Counted from the first letter of the stretch, positions 44,039-53,874 are shown. The stretch is DNA of 64,000 nucleotides from QKMZ01 sp012965515 (GCA_937879965.1 CALFMP010000022.1:1-64000); one strand, 5' to 3'. Notes: generated by a model not told the origin, from the letters alone. Numbers and translations are program-made.

Positions 44039-47000
44039 ATGGGAAATCCCAAAACAGACTCGGGCGAACAGAAAAATCCTTCCAGCGGTTCCGGCTCCGC
44101 CAAGGGTGGCTCGTCCTCAAAGCAAAATCCTGGGAAATTACCTCCGGCAGGTTTTATCTACTCAGACGACGAAAACCTCATGGACGAGCTGTCCATGGGC
44201 TGGGGTTTGACTGCCAGTGAGGAAGAAGACGAACTCGACGCAGTCATCAACAAGACAGTCGATATGAGCAAGGTGAGCAACACCAAGCTAAAGGCTCTCA
44301 CTGAGCCGCCCAAGAGCGGTGTCGAACGAATTGAGCGCGTGCGCGCTGAACGAGCCAGCAAAGAAGTTCCACAACAACAAGCGGCACCTTCGACCAAAGA
44401 AACTGATGAGCGGGAAGCAGCCGCCAAACGAGCGAAGCAGGCTGCGGCGGAGAGAGAGGAAGCCGTACGTGCCGCAGCGCAGAGGGAAAAGGCAGAGCGT
44501 GAGTTGGCTGCTCGTGAAGCCGCTGAGCGAGAAGCTGCACTTAAGGCTAGAGCTGCAGAAGAGGCCAGAGATAAAGAAGCTAAGCAAGCGCAAGCTAGAC
44601 AAGATAAAGAACGCACTTCAATCGATTCCAAAGAACGTGCGGACCGAGAAGCAAGAGAACGACTCCAACGTGAACAGGAAGAAGAAGAGGCTAGAGAGCG
44701 CGCTGCGCTAGAAGCGAGGCTGCTCAAGCGGGCGGAGCAGGAGGCTAAGGAACGGGAGCAGAAAGAAGCCAAAGAACGCGAAGAACGAGAAGCCCTTGAT
44801 CGCGCGGAACGCGAGGAAGAGGAGAGAATCGCTGCTGCTGCTAGAGTCAAAGCTGAGAAGGAAGCCGCTGAACGCGAAGAGGCTGAGCGCGAGATCGCAG
44901 AACGTGAGCGCCTGCAGAAAGAGGCTGCAGCAAAGCTGAAGGCGAGGCAAGAAGAGGCCAGAAGAGAAGCGGAAGAAGAGGAAGCCAGGGAGCGCGAAGA
45001 ACAAGAGCGCTTAGAAAGAGAACGCCAAGAAAAAGAGCAGCAAGAGAAAGAACGCGCAGAAAAAGAGAAAACCGATAAAAGCGAGACAGCAGTTAAAGAA
45101 ACAACCGCATCATCGGTCAAACCTGGGCGTATCGAATCTTCGAAGAAAGAGATAAAGGCTCAGCGCATTGGTGGACCCAAAACCAGCGAAGAGAAAAAGC
45201 CGCCTGTCACCGAGCCCGTTCAAGAAGAGGCAAACGATAGGTCGAAGCTTGATGAGCCGAAGGAACAGAAGAAAGAGGCTCCAGTCATGGAAAAGACTGG
45301 AACAACCTCAAGGCTTTCCCGCACGCCGGAAGAAGAACTTGCAGCCTTGCTGGCTGAGGATGGTGATGAGCCCGAACAGTCGCAAGCGCCGGTTGATGAA
45401 CCAGTCAAGAAGCCTGCCATCCAGCCCCAGGACGCTAAGACATCACGTTCTGGTCTTGCCGCTATGGAACCGACCGACGACACCCCCTTGACCGGCGTTC
45501 TCAAAGTCATTAAGCCCAAGGAGGCATCAAAAGCGCCGGCCAGATCTTCCGATGATTTAGAAGAAACATCAGAAGCCCAAGTTGAATTGGAAGCGGAAAA
45601 GCCGATTCAGTCCGAAGAAGCTGAAGTGGCGGCTGATACTGCTGACGATGGTGGCATAGCAGCCAATGAGTCCAACACCAAAGATGCTAAAGCTGCTGGA
45701 TTGCTTTCTTCAGATATTGTCGCAACTCCCTTGGCAGAAGCTGAGGCAGAAGTGAGTGCCAGCGTTGCGGAAAATAGTATTGAGAGTTCAGTTGAAAGTT
45801 CAGTTGAAGCGACAGTTGATGAGTCAAGCACAGAGTCAAGTGTCCCGGATTTCTTAAAGACAGATGTTGTTCCGAAACCAGATGCTGCAACGACCGAGGC
45901 TGCTGAGGGCGACAAGCTTGGTGGCGTAGATAAGTTCTACAAACCTGAAAGAGTCAAGCTTAGCGATTTCGTAAAGAAACGAGCGGAGGGTGCAGAGTCA
46001 AAAACTGCTGAAAAGCCAGAGAAGTCTGAGAAACCGGAGAAAACAGAGAAACCTGAAAGAGCGGAAAAGAAAGACCCTGCAGATCAAGCTGAAACCGCAG
46101 CCTTACAAATTCTAAAACTGCCAGAGCCGCTTGCTAAGAGTGAAACAGGCAGTGACGTTTCGAAGTCGCCTAAAGACGAAATTCGTGATTCTGTCAAACA
46201 AGAATCTCCTGAGAAGAAAGCGGCAATTATTGCGGCTTTGAAGAAACTAGAAGAGCAAGTTGACGAGAGTGATCTTGATTCGTTGAGCACTGACAGTCTA
46301 AAGGATGTGCTGGCGAAACTTCCTGATCTGGGCGACGCGCCACCATCCGCGACACCAGGGAAGAAAGACGGCTCGCGAACTCGAACGCCATCACCTGCAG
46401 TGGCTCGACTTGCTCCACTTGAAGAGCCTTCACCAGAGCGAGAAATCGCGCGCGAGAAGCTTAAGGTCATGCAAAAAATGGCTCATACGCTACCGGCTGT
46501 GAAGAACTATTTGCCTCAGAAACGTGCTCTTCTCATTCTTGCAGCAGTTGCCATTCTTGGAACGCTTGCAGCAGTCATGACTGTGCGTGCGGAGACGATT
46601 AGCGCTCGACAGGCATTAGCTAAGAAAGACTACAATGGTGCACTGAACTCGCTTGGCATCGCCTTGGCGCTGTATCCTTTGTCGGCTGAAGCTCACTTCT
46701 TGAAAGGAAGTGCGCTGTATCTCACGGAGAAATACAACGACGCATTCAACGAGTACGATACGGCTCTCAAACTGAACCCAGGTATGAGAGATGCGCTCGA
46801 ACGCAGAGCCGCCGTCAGTTACAAGCTAGGTAACTATTCTCAATCTGTAGCAGACTACGAGAAACTCTTGCAGCAGGAGGGAGAACAATCTCAACGATTC
46901 GATCAACTGCTCAGTTTGGCTAATGCCTACTTGCGTGTCGGCGATTTGCAGAAGGCCGCTGATATGTACAACCGATGCTTGGATAGGAAGCCAAACTACA

Positions 47001-48460
47001 TCGCTGCAATGATCGGCAAAATCGCTGTTTCCAATGAGAAAAGACTGTATGAACGAGCCATAATTGAGTCCGGCAAGGCTCTCGCTACAAGTGCTGGAAA
47101 CAAAGATGTATTGATACTTCGTGCTCGCGCTTATACAGGAATGCGTGATTTTGGCAACGCCCAAAAGGATATCGATGCAGTCATAGCGAAGAATCCGAAG
47201 AGTGGACCGGCTTACGCTGCCAGAGCGAATCTTCGCTTGACCCAGAAGAAGAACGCGGATGCGTATGCAGATTTTGAGAAAGCTATTAAGTTCAGCTCGA
47301 AGGATTCGTCAATATTGCTTGATCGCGCTCAAGCTTATATCAAAGATCGCAAGTTAGATCTGGCTGCCAAAGACATTGCAAAGGCTAAGCAGTTGATGGG
47401 AGCACAGCAAACTGCGAAGCTGTATATCATCAATTCGCAGCTTCAAATCGCTACCAAGCAAGCTCCGAAAGCACTCGAAGATTTGAAGGAAGCACAAGAG
47501 AAATTCCCTAGAAATGCAGACATCATTCTTGCATTGGCAGATGCGCTTGCTGCAACCGGCAAGGTCGGAGAGGGCATCATGACCACCGAAAAAGCCATGG
47601 AAATGGACAAGGGTGATGTCAATGCAATCGTCAAGCATGGATTGTTGAGCGTTAAGTTTGGCAATAAGATGCGAGCTGCTGAAGACTTCGGTGAAGCCAT
47701 CAAACTCGATCCAAAAAACGTAATTGCGTACAAAGAGCGCGGCATGCTCTATCTGCAACAGGAGAAGTTTGCAAGCGCCCAGGAAGATCTTTCTAAAGTC
47801 GTATCTTTAGACCCGACGCAAACTGACGCAAAAGTAGCTCTGGATAAGGCCAAAGTCGCCTTTGCAAAGATAACTCGCGTTCGTTCTACGGGTGTCCAGA
47901 GAGAAGGTCCAAGTGATGCTTATCTTGCATCGTTGGCGTCCAAGTCTTTCGATACACTCATGAATGACGGATTCAACGCTTACAAGCGAGGCGACTCCCT
48001 GACGGCTGTTCCAACGCTTGAGCAAGCGGTTAAAGTCAATCCTAAAGATGCTAGGGCCAGGCGCTATTTGGCGTATGCATACAAACAAGCAGATCAACTG
48101 GGTGAAGCCGCAGGACAGTTTGATGTACTCTACCCGCTCGGAGGGTTGGGACCCCAAGATACTGTCACTTACATCGATATGCTGATGGGCTCTGGGCAGC
48201 AAGATAAGGCTGCCAAAGTCATTGAGGATGCCATAGCGAAAAATCCCGGCAATCAGATCCTGTACTTGCATTTGGCCAATTGCCAGAGTACTCGTGGTGA
48301 AAATGCCAAAGCTGTTCAAACATGCAATCGCGGAATTGCTATCAATCCTAGATCGGCAGTGGGAGAGCAGCTCATTGAACTGCGCAGGACTATCTTGGGT
48401 GGTGGAAGCCCTAGCCCCACGGATGGTGGCGGCAGCAACGAACCTCCGCCTGGAGCTTAG
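44039..48460 (+). CDS. Single-pass membrane protein: charged coiled coil, TM, TPR array
   Basis: 1473 residues. After a disordered head (1-100), residues about 115-360 are an extreme Glu/Arg/Lys/Ala helix of ERE/AER heptads. A long acidic, low-complexity part follows, including EKPEKSEKPEKTEKPERAEK near 660. One membrane helix sits at about 828-848 (ALLILAAVAILGTLAAVMTV). Then 14 or more TPR units fill about 855-1440 (NGALNSLGIALALYPLSAEA, AAEDFGEAIKLDPKNVIAYK). The tail is Gly/Pro/Ser. By the positive-inside rule the coiled coil is probably cytoplasmic and the TPRs outside. The ATG at 44039 has only a weak ribosome site. Function unknown; a trans-envelope scaffold is inferred. Confidence 0.85.
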   Translation: MGNPKTDSGEQKNPSSGSGSAKGGSSSKQNPGKLPPAGFIYSDDENLMDELSMGWGLTASEEEDELDAVINKTVDMSKVSNTKLKALTEPPKSGVERIERVRAERASKEVPQQQAAPSTKETDEREAAAKRAKQAAAEREEAVRAAAQREKAERELAAREAAEREAALKARAAEEARDKEAKQAQARQDKERTSIDSKERADREARERLQREQEEEEARERAALEARLLKRAEQEAKEREQKEAKEREEREALDRAEREEEERIAAAARVKAEKEAAEREEAEREIAERERLQKEAAAKLKARQEEARREAEEEEAREREEQERLERERQEKEQQEKERAEKEKTDKSETAVKETTASSVKPGRIESSKKEIKAQRIGGPKTSEEKKPPVTEPVQEEANDRSKLDEPKEQKKEAPVMEKTGTTSRLSRTPEEELAALLAEDGDEPEQSQAPVDEPVKKPAIQPQDAKTSRSGLAAMEPTDDTPLTGVLKVIKPKEASKAPARSSDDLEETSEAQVELEAEKPIQSEEAEVAADTADDGGIAANESNTKDAKAAGLLSSDIVATPLAEAEAEVSASVAENSIESSVESSVEATVDESSTESSVPDFLKTDVVPKPDAATTEAAEGDKLGGVDKFYKPERVKLSDFVKKRAEGAESKTAEKPEKSEKPEKTEKPERAEKKDPADQAETAALQILKLPEPLAKSETGSDVSKSPKDEIRDSVKQESPEKKAAIIAALKKLEEQVDESDLDSLSTDSLKDVLAKLPDLGDAPPSATPGKKDGSRTRTPSPAVARLAPLEEPSPEREIAREKLKVMQKMAHTLPAVKNYLPQKRALLILAAVAILGTLAAVMTVRAETISARQALAKKDYNGALNSLGIALALYPLSAEAHFLKGSALYLTEKYNDAFNEYDTALKLNPGMRDALERRAAVSYKLGNYSQSVADYEKLLQQEGEQSQRFDQLLSLANAYLRVGDLQKAADMYNRCLDRKPNYIAAMIGKIAVSNEKRLYERAIIESGKALATSAGNKDVLILRARAYTGMRDFGNAQKDIDAVIAKNPKSGPAYAARANLRLTQKKNADAYADFEKAIKFSSKDSSILLDRAQAYIKDRKLDLAAKDIAKAKQLMGAQQTAKLYIINSQLQIATKQAPKALEDLKEAQEKFPRNADIILALADALAATGKVGEGIMTTEKAMEMDKGDVNAIVKHGLLSVKFGNKMRAAEDFGEAIKLDPKNVIAYKERGMLYLQQEKFASAQEDLSKVVSLDPTQTDAKVALDKAKVAFAKITRVRSTGVQREGPSDAYLASLASKSFDTLMNDGFNAYKRGDSLTAVPTLEQAVKVNPKDARARRYLAYAYKQADQLGEAAGQFDVLYPLGGLGPQDTVTYIDMLMGSGQQDKAAKVIEDAIAKNPGNQILYLHLANCQSTRGENAKAVQTCNRGIAINPRSAVGEQLIELRRTILGGGSPSPTDGGGSNEPPPGA

Positions 48461-48507
48461 TCAGACTTGACTCGGCGCTCTTTTGATGCGCTTTTGTGAG
48501 GCTTCAT

Positions 48508-49761
48508 TTAGGCAGAAACGAGATCTGTTGAAGTACCTAGGTCTAGAGAATCCAGTTTTCTAGATAAAGGGTCAAGGACTAAGTTTGGCATCGAGAACTT
48601 ATGCGTGGCACCGTCCTTAGTGGCAATGCTGATCGCACCGCCGCTAACGCTGCTCGTCGCGACAACCTTTTCTACTTGTTCTCTTTCGATACTAAGGCGG
48701 GTGGACCCAAACCACTGGGAAACAGCTTCTGGGACATAGACTAGTCTTCTCGAAGTGATTACAAACCGACCTGGTCTCTCTTTGTGAAAGACCAGAAAAT
48801 AAGACTTGAGAACTTCCTCTCCGGGCTGCGCTTTAAAGCGAGAACCGAAGAATACAAATGCGAACACCGCTCCAAACACAAGAAACACTGCCGCCCATGT
48901 TGTTATCATCGCGCGCATAAAAGTGCTCCAGGAGTTTTCCAATCTAAGCACTGACGCGACAATCCCCTCGCGCATTGCGCCACGAAAATCTTTCTTCTGT
49001 GAATATGCAAATCCAAGACGACCGTGTGCATTGGCGCTCTTTGGCGACAGCGCCACAGCGGTTTGCAGCTCTCTCACCTGTCCGTCGCGGTCGCCAATTT
49101 TACCAAGTGCCGACCCCAGACCAAGGTGCGCTAAAGCAGACCGCTTATTCAAGCTGATTGCTTTGCGATAGACGCTTGCCGCCCCAGCATAGTCTCCTTT
49201 GCGACCCATAGCGGCTGCCATGTTCAAGTAAGAACCAAGGTCGTCTGGGTCGTGCTTTATGGCTCGTTCGTAAGCTTTGATAGCCTGGCTGTAGTCACCG
49301 GTGCTGGTAAGAATCAAACCCATGGTTTGATAGGCGAAAGCGTTGTTTTCGTCTAGATCGACGGCTATCGTTTCCTCTGCTAGAGCTGCCTTGTATTTCC
49401 CTTGCCGCCCTAATATCCAGCCGTACCAGGTGTGAGCCAGCGAATTCTTGCCGTCTAGTGTTACCGCTTGTTTTGCCTCTTGCTCTGCTTCAGTCAAATT
49501 GTCATTGAGACTGAGTGCACGAGCAAGGCGTTCATGCGCTGTGGCATTCAGTGGTGCTGAATGAACTGCCTTCCTGTAATTGGTAATCGCTTCACTCAAA
49601 TTGTCTGCGTGAAACTGCCGGTCGCCTTCTTCGATTAAGAGTAGGGCATCATGCGGGTTGCCAGAATTAGGCGGCGGCTCGGTATCGGCGCTCATAGCCG
49701 AGCCCGTCCCGATAACGAGTACGAAGATGGTTGAAGCAATTAGTAAGTTGGGCTTGGACAA
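48508..49761 (-). CDS. Exported TPR protein with TM helix and C-terminal PH-like domain
   Basis: 417 residues. Signal peptide (KPNLLIASTIFVLVIGTGSA), six TPRs (about 35-255: AITNYRKAVHSAPLNATAHE, AIKAYERAIKHDPDDLGSYL), one membrane helix (about 286-310, MITTWAAVFLVFGAVFAFVF) and a C-terminal beta-rich domain (about 315-405) beginning GEEVLKSYFLVFHKERPGRF and containing VITSRRLVYVPE, like GRAM/bPH domains. This predicts TPRs outside and the PH-like domain inside. The start is TTG 49761 with AGAAGAGA upstream. Unknown role. Confidence 0.8.
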   Translation of the reverse strand: MSKPNLLIASTIFVLVIGTGSAMSADTEPPPNSGNPHDALLLIEEGDRQFHADNLSEAITNYRKAVHSAPLNATAHERLARALSLNDNLTEAEQEAKQAVTLDGKNSLAHTWYGWILGRQGKYKAALAEETIAVDLDENNAFAYQTMGLILTSTGDYSQAIKAYERAIKHDPDDLGSYLNMAAAMGRKGDYAGAASVYRKAISLNKRSALAHLGLGSALGKIGDRDGQVRELQTAVALSPKSANAHGRLGFAYSQKKDFRGAMREGIVASVLRLENSWSTFMRAMITTWAAVFLVFGAVFAFVFFGSRFKAQPGEEVLKSYFLVFHKERPGRFVITSRRLVYVPEAVSQWFGSTRLSIEREQVEKVVATSSVSGGAISIATKDGATHKFSMPNLVLDPLSRKLDSLDLGTSTDLVSA

Positions 49762-50065
49762 AGCTAGTCTCTTCTGAGCCAGACTACTACTAACTATAGC
49801 TTATGTTTTAAGTCTCGGTATGACTACAGCAAACCGTACCACTATCTCTGGTTGACAGCTGGATTCCAGTGCAGAGGCGGCCTCATCGTCGACCTTTCCG
49901 ACAAGCGTTCTACGCGTGGCGTCGACGCTGTAAAAAACGTTCGACGCATGAAGTCGACCGTACACTAGTGAACCCGAAGAAGTCTCGTTGAGATGTGGAA
50001 ATTCAGATTAAATGGGATAATATCGGCACTTGCGACGCGGGTCTGCTTTCTATCGGAATCAAAAT
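49762..50065. promoter_or_regulatory. Intergenic region with clustered GTCGAC elements
   Basis: 304 bp between divergent genes. GTCGAC occurs at 49888, 49921 and 49953, with the perfect palindrome GCGTCGACGC (49919-49928) and near-direct repeats CGTTCTACGCG and CGTTCGACGCA around it. No gene is seen. The flanks differ from the GTCGACAATA sites at 41.3 and 43.4 kb, so the relation is uncertain. Confidence 0.4.
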
Positions 50066-51265
50066 TTGACGACAACGCTCTCCAAAATCAAAGTTCTCGA
50101 CTTTGCGCATCTACTGCCCGGTGAATTGTGTTCCACCATTCTGTCAGACATGGGTATGCAAGTCACTCGCATCGAACCCCTAGAACCTGGGCTGGGCAAG
50201 CGCCTTCCTCCAGTTGTCGATGGCGAGAGTTTGTATTATTGGAGTTTGCATAGGAATAAGAAACGCCTTGCGATCGATCTGAAGAAGACAGAAGGCGTGA
50301 ATCTCATACATCGACTGGTGAAAGAAGTCGATGTCATTGTGGAAAACTTCCGGCCTGAAGTTATGGACAGGCTTGGCATCGGCTACGAGCAACTTTCGAA
50401 AATCAATCCGCGTTTGATCTTTCTTTCGATTTCCGGTTATGGTCAAAACAGTAGCTGGAGTCAAAGGCCTGGTCACGATCTCAACTTCGTTGCCGAATCA
50501 GGAGTTCTGAATCAACATAGAAATCCGGATGGTTCGCCAACCTTGCCAGGAATCCTTGTCAGTGATTACATGTCAGCACTCTACGGCGCTCTTGCTGTTA
50601 GCAAGCACTTGATGGAGCGCGAAACCACGGGCAAGGGAAAACACATCGATATCAGCATGTTTGAATGTTCTCTATCGACGTTAAACATTCTCACTACCGG
50701 GCTTCTGTACACCGGTGTAGACCCAGTAGCGGGTGGTTTCAACTATCCTGCTGAAATGCCGAATTATTGTTTGTATCGCTGCAAAGACGATAGGTATCTC
50801 GCGGTCGCGTCACTCGAGCGACCTTTCTGGGAAAAATTCTGTACTCTGATTGGACGAGAAGACTTGAAGCCAATTACGGTCAAGCCGGATGACAATGAAC
50901 TAAGAGCGACACTGGCTGCCGAAATTCAAAAGAAGAACTTGTCTGAATGGACGGAAATTTTCGATGGTAGTGATTGCTGCGTTTCTCCAGTGAACACACT
51001 GCAGGAAGCACTAACGACATTGCCAACAAAAGAAAGAAAGTTGGTCGTGAATGCAACTCACCCAGTGTTAGGTGATGTCCCGCAAATGACGACACCTGTG
51101 TTCAATAGAAACCAAAATGAAGTCGTAGCTCGCGATGAAAAATCACATGATGCACGAGAAGTTCTCATCGGATTAGGACTCAAGAGTGAAGATGTTGATC
51201 TCTTAGAGAGGGCAGAGGTTATCGATGGCAGGCGCGAAGCCGAGCAAGCTTCAAAGAAGAAATAG
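50066..51265 (+). CDS. CaiB/BaiF-type CoA-transferase (family III)
   Basis: 399 residues, normal for the family. Conserved blocks: KVLDFAHLLPGELCSTILSD, VTRIEPLEPG, KKRLAIDLKKTEG, VIVENFRPEVMDRLGIGYE, RLIFLSISGYG and the catalytic Asp167 in LVSDYMSALYGALAV. It moves CoA between carboxylates through an aspartyl-CoA mixed anhydride; alpha-methylacyl-CoA racemases share the fold. TTG 50066 is chosen (GGAATC upstream, starts just before the first strand); TTG 50030 is the alternative. Acyl-CoA ligase and icd lie nearby, consistent with acyl-CoA metabolism. Confidence 0.9.
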   Translation: MTTTLSKIKVLDFAHLLPGELCSTILSDMGMQVTRIEPLEPGLGKRLPPVVDGESLYYWSLHRNKKRLAIDLKKTEGVNLIHRLVKEVDVIVENFRPEVMDRLGIGYEQLSKINPRLIFLSISGYGQNSSWSQRPGHDLNFVAESGVLNQHRNPDGSPTLPGILVSDYMSALYGALAVSKHLMERETTGKGKHIDISMFECSLSTLNILTTGLLYTGVDPVAGGFNYPAEMPNYCLYRCKDDRYLAVASLERPFWEKFCTLIGREDLKPITVKPDDNELRATLAAEIQKKNLSEWTEIFDGSDCCVSPVNTLQEALTTLPTKERKLVVNATHPVLGDVPQMTTPVFNRNQNEVVARDEKSHDAREVLIGLGLKSEDVDLLERAEVIDGRREAEQASKKK

Positions 51266-51315
51266 TTTCTCCAAAAAATCGACTGAAGAATTAGGTCTAA
51301 GTATCTGTTGTGAAA

Positions 51316-51939
51316 CTATAAGGTCCGAAGCTTTTTGACACCTTTACCTAAAAAGTGGATGAAAGCAAGAAAGAGTCCTATGCAAACGATGACATAGAAC
51401 GGTGTCTCTAGAGCGTTGAAACCGCCTTCCATAATGGATTCGCTGAAGTTGTCCGGCTTATATCGAACGCGCACTCTCTTGCCGACTTGAACAGTGTGTT
51501 CGAGAGAGTCAGATTTGAGATTCATGCCTTTGAACTGACTTTTGCCAACTGAATAGTCGTAGTAAAAGCGAGCAGCTCGCTTTCCACGCACTTCGATTTT
51601 AGTTACTTGTCCTTCAGCAACTGGCCAGCTCAGTTTCGTTGGCCAGGCGTATGTTGACGTGATGAATGAAACACAGACTGCGATGCACAGAGCCAGGAGC
51701 ACCGCTGCGGTGGTGAAGTGAACAAACGGAGTATCGGTATCGATTGTATTGAAGTCGCGACTGGCTGTCGTTTTTCTTCTACTAGAGTGCGAGGAAGAGG
51801 CTCTTGCGATTTCAGTCCGTCCTGGAAAGGTGCTTTTGCCGCTTTCCGCAGTTGATAATCCGTCCTGCGATTCTGCCTGGGTGTCACTCTCGCGTAAGAC
51901 TGTCTTGTCGGCAAGTTTCTCTGGGTCTGATTCGGTCAT
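51316..51939 (-). CDS. DUF3592 membrane protein
   Basis: 207 residues. A polar, disordered N-terminus (1-70), a membrane helix (about 75-97), an extracytoplasmic beta domain typical of DUF3592 (WPVAEGQVTKIEVRGKRAAR, then YDYSVGKSQFKG and VGKRVRVRYKPDNFSESIM), and a second helix (about 179-200). Function of the family is unknown. It starts 15 nt after the acyl-CoA ligase stop, so the two form an operon. Confidence 0.82.
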   Translation of the reverse strand: MTESDPEKLADKTVLRESDTQAESQDGLSTAESGKSTFPGRTEIARASSSHSSRRKTTASRDFNTIDTDTPFVHFTTAAVLLALCIAVCVSFITSTYAWPTKLSWPVAEGQVTKIEVRGKRAARFYYDYSVGKSQFKGMNLKSDSLEHTVQVGKRVRVRYKPDNFSESIMEGGFNALETPFYVIVCIGLFLAFIHFLGKGVKKLRTL

Positions 51940-51954
51940 TGGAACGGTCCCACG

Positions 51955-53541
51955 TTAATTGATGTGCTTGCCTTGCTTTTCCCAATACGGATCTCGCAAC
52001 CCCTTTTTATAGATCTTGCCACTGCCCGTTTTCGGCAGCACGTCCAGGAAGTCTACGCTGCGCGGTGCTTTGTACGCAGCCAGTTTCGTCCGCACGTAAG
52101 CAATCACATCAGCTTCGACAATAGGCGATCCTTCGCGTTTTACAATCACTGCCTTTACTTTCTCTCCCCAGTCTTTATCAGGGATTCCGAAGACAGCGCA
52201 CTCAACGATGTCCGGATGCTCATACAAGCAATATTCGACTTCGGTCGAATAAACGTTTTCACCACCGGTGATGATCATGTCCTTCTTGCGATCGACAACA
52301 TTCACATAACCTTCGGAATCCATTACCGCAAGATCTCCTGTGTGCAGCCAACCATCAATTATGGTGGCATTTGTTGCCTCGGGCTGTTTCCAATAGCCTG
52401 GCGTAATCGACGGACCACGCACGACAATTTCGCCGACTTCCGTATCATCACGATTTACTTCTGTACCGTCGTCTTTGACTACCTTCAGTTCAACTCCAAT
52501 TACAGTCCTTCCAGTGCGACTCGTCACAGCAAGCAGCTTTTCAGCTGACCAATCTTTCATGCTCGATTTGGGTTTGCTTATAGTGAGCAATGGGCTGCAC
52601 TCGGTCATTCCGTAAAATTGCCAGTATTGGCATCCGAAGGTTTCGCAGGTCCTTTTTACGATTTCAGGAGCCACCGGTGAGCCTGCGGTCGTAATCACCT
52701 GCAATGCAGGAAACGAGCGGGTTTTGACTGAAGGATCATTCAAAAGCGCATTGAGCATTGTTGGCACAAGTGCTGTCTTGGTTACTTTCTCCTTTTCGAA
52801 AAGATCGAGAACCTCTTCTGCTCTGAAATACGGTGCAAACACATGACGAGCACCGACCCATGTTCCCGCAAATACAGCCCAAGCATCTACCAGGTGAAAA
52901 AGAGGGCCGATGTGAGCCCAGGTGTCTGCATCACTAAGTTCAAACTCGGGGATGGAAGCTAAAGCATGCGAAGTGACATTTTCTTGTGTCAACATCACGC
53001 CTTTTGCTTTGCCGGTTGTTCCGCTCGTGTAATACAACTGTGCCAGATCCGAGCCTGAGATCTCAATGTCTGGAAGCTCTGCGCCGTCGTTTTCACTGAC
53101 GACCGTTTCATAATGCAAGAGCTTTAGCTTGGTTTCTAGCTTGCCGTCTCCGATATAGATGGCGTGATCGAATCCGGCAATCTCACCGTATGACATGGCA
53201 TTTCCAAACAACTCCGCAAAATCTTGGTGAACGATAATGGCGCGCGCGCTGCTGTCTGCAAGGATCGTCGAAATTTCCTTTGCAGCCAGGCGGAAATTGA
53301 GGGGGTTCAAAACCATGCCGGCTACCGCGCAAGCGTAATAGGCTTCCATGTAGTGGTGGGTATTCGGGCAAACAATTCCAACCGTATCGCCCTTTTTCAA
53401 ACCAAGTTTGGAAAGCCCTTTGCTAAGAGCCGCCACCCTCTCACCAAATTGCCGGTAGGTGTATTTGACCCCCTGGTCGCAAATGGCTTCGTGATGTCCG
53501 TAAAGCGAAACTGCACGCCTGAGCGAGAGAGCGAGATCCAC
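51955..53541 (-). CDS. AMP-forming acyl-CoA synthetase (fatty-acid--CoA ligase type)
   Basis: 528 residues. Adenylate-forming motifs are intact: P-loop YYTSGTTGKAKGVMLTQEN, A5-like YGMTECSP, HTGDLAVMDSEGYV, hinge VDRKKDMIITGGENVYSTEV and the C-terminal catalytic Lys in PKTGSGKIYKK. It activates a carboxylic acid with ATP and CoA; long- or medium-chain fatty acids are likely but not proven. GTG 53541 has AGGAGG 6 nt upstream. A 28-bp near-perfect palindrome (53586-53613) lies 45 bp before the start and may be its operator. Confidence 0.93.
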   Translation of the reverse strand: MDLALSLRRAVSLYGHHEAICDQGVKYTYRQFGERVAALSKGLSKLGLKKGDTVGIVCPNTHHYMEAYYACAVAGMVLNPLNFRLAAKEISTILADSSARAIIVHQDFAELFGNAMSYGEIAGFDHAIYIGDGKLETKLKLLHYETVVSENDGAELPDIEISGSDLAQLYYTSGTTGKAKGVMLTQENVTSHALASIPEFELSDADTWAHIGPLFHLVDAWAVFAGTWVGARHVFAPYFRAEEVLDLFEKEKVTKTALVPTMLNALLNDPSVKTRSFPALQVITTAGSPVAPEIVKRTCETFGCQYWQFYGMTECSPLLTISKPKSSMKDWSAEKLLAVTSRTGRTVIGVELKVVKDDGTEVNRDDTEVGEIVVRGPSITPGYWKQPEATNATIIDGWLHTGDLAVMDSEGYVNVVDRKKDMIITGGENVYSTEVEYCLYEHPDIVECAVFGIPDKDWGEKVKAVIVKREGSPIVEADVIAYVRTKLAAYKAPRSVDFLDVLPKTGSGKIYKKGLRDPYWEKQGKHIN

Positions 53542-53585
53542 GTCGTTCCTCCTGGCAATTGGGTGGTTTCCACAGGGTGGACTTG

Positions 53586-53613
53586 GAAAAAAGTCCGTTA
53601 ACGGTCTTTTTTC
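53586..53613. promoter_or_regulatory. 28-bp near-perfect palindrome, candidate operator
   Basis: GAAAAAAG-T-CCGTTAACGG-T-CTTTTTTC is symmetric over 28 bp except for one T/T pair, centred on TTAA, with a perfect core CCGTTAACGG (53595-53604). It sits in the 333-bp divergent region between the acyl-CoA ligase and icd genes, where no transcript should need a terminator, so a dimeric regulator site is more likely. The rest of this region holds a GC-rich inverted repeat CGGCGG (53647)/CCGCCG (53677) and no gene. Confidence 0.55.
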
Positions 53614-53874
53614 TAGACTGCCTTGAGGTCAGTGAAAGTGCTAACCCGGCGGCAACCTTGCAAATTTAGCCGGAAACCGCCGCCAGTGCCGGAAATTACT
53701 ATGATTTCATCTTCTTGGCAATGCGATCAAAAACGGATCTTTTGCTTGCGGTTTCAGGCTTCCAACTGATCAAGTGATATTCTCTGAGCTTGAAATCGAA
53801 TCGAGGACGAGCTTCTGCCGCCTTTCATTCGATGTCATCTAATTTTGCATAAGCGTGGAAATAAGGGTAAAACA

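Noticed and set aside
44158..45120. 320-codon minus-strand Ser/Ala-rich frame
   Set aside because: Mirror of the Glu/Arg/Ala coiled-coil coding region.
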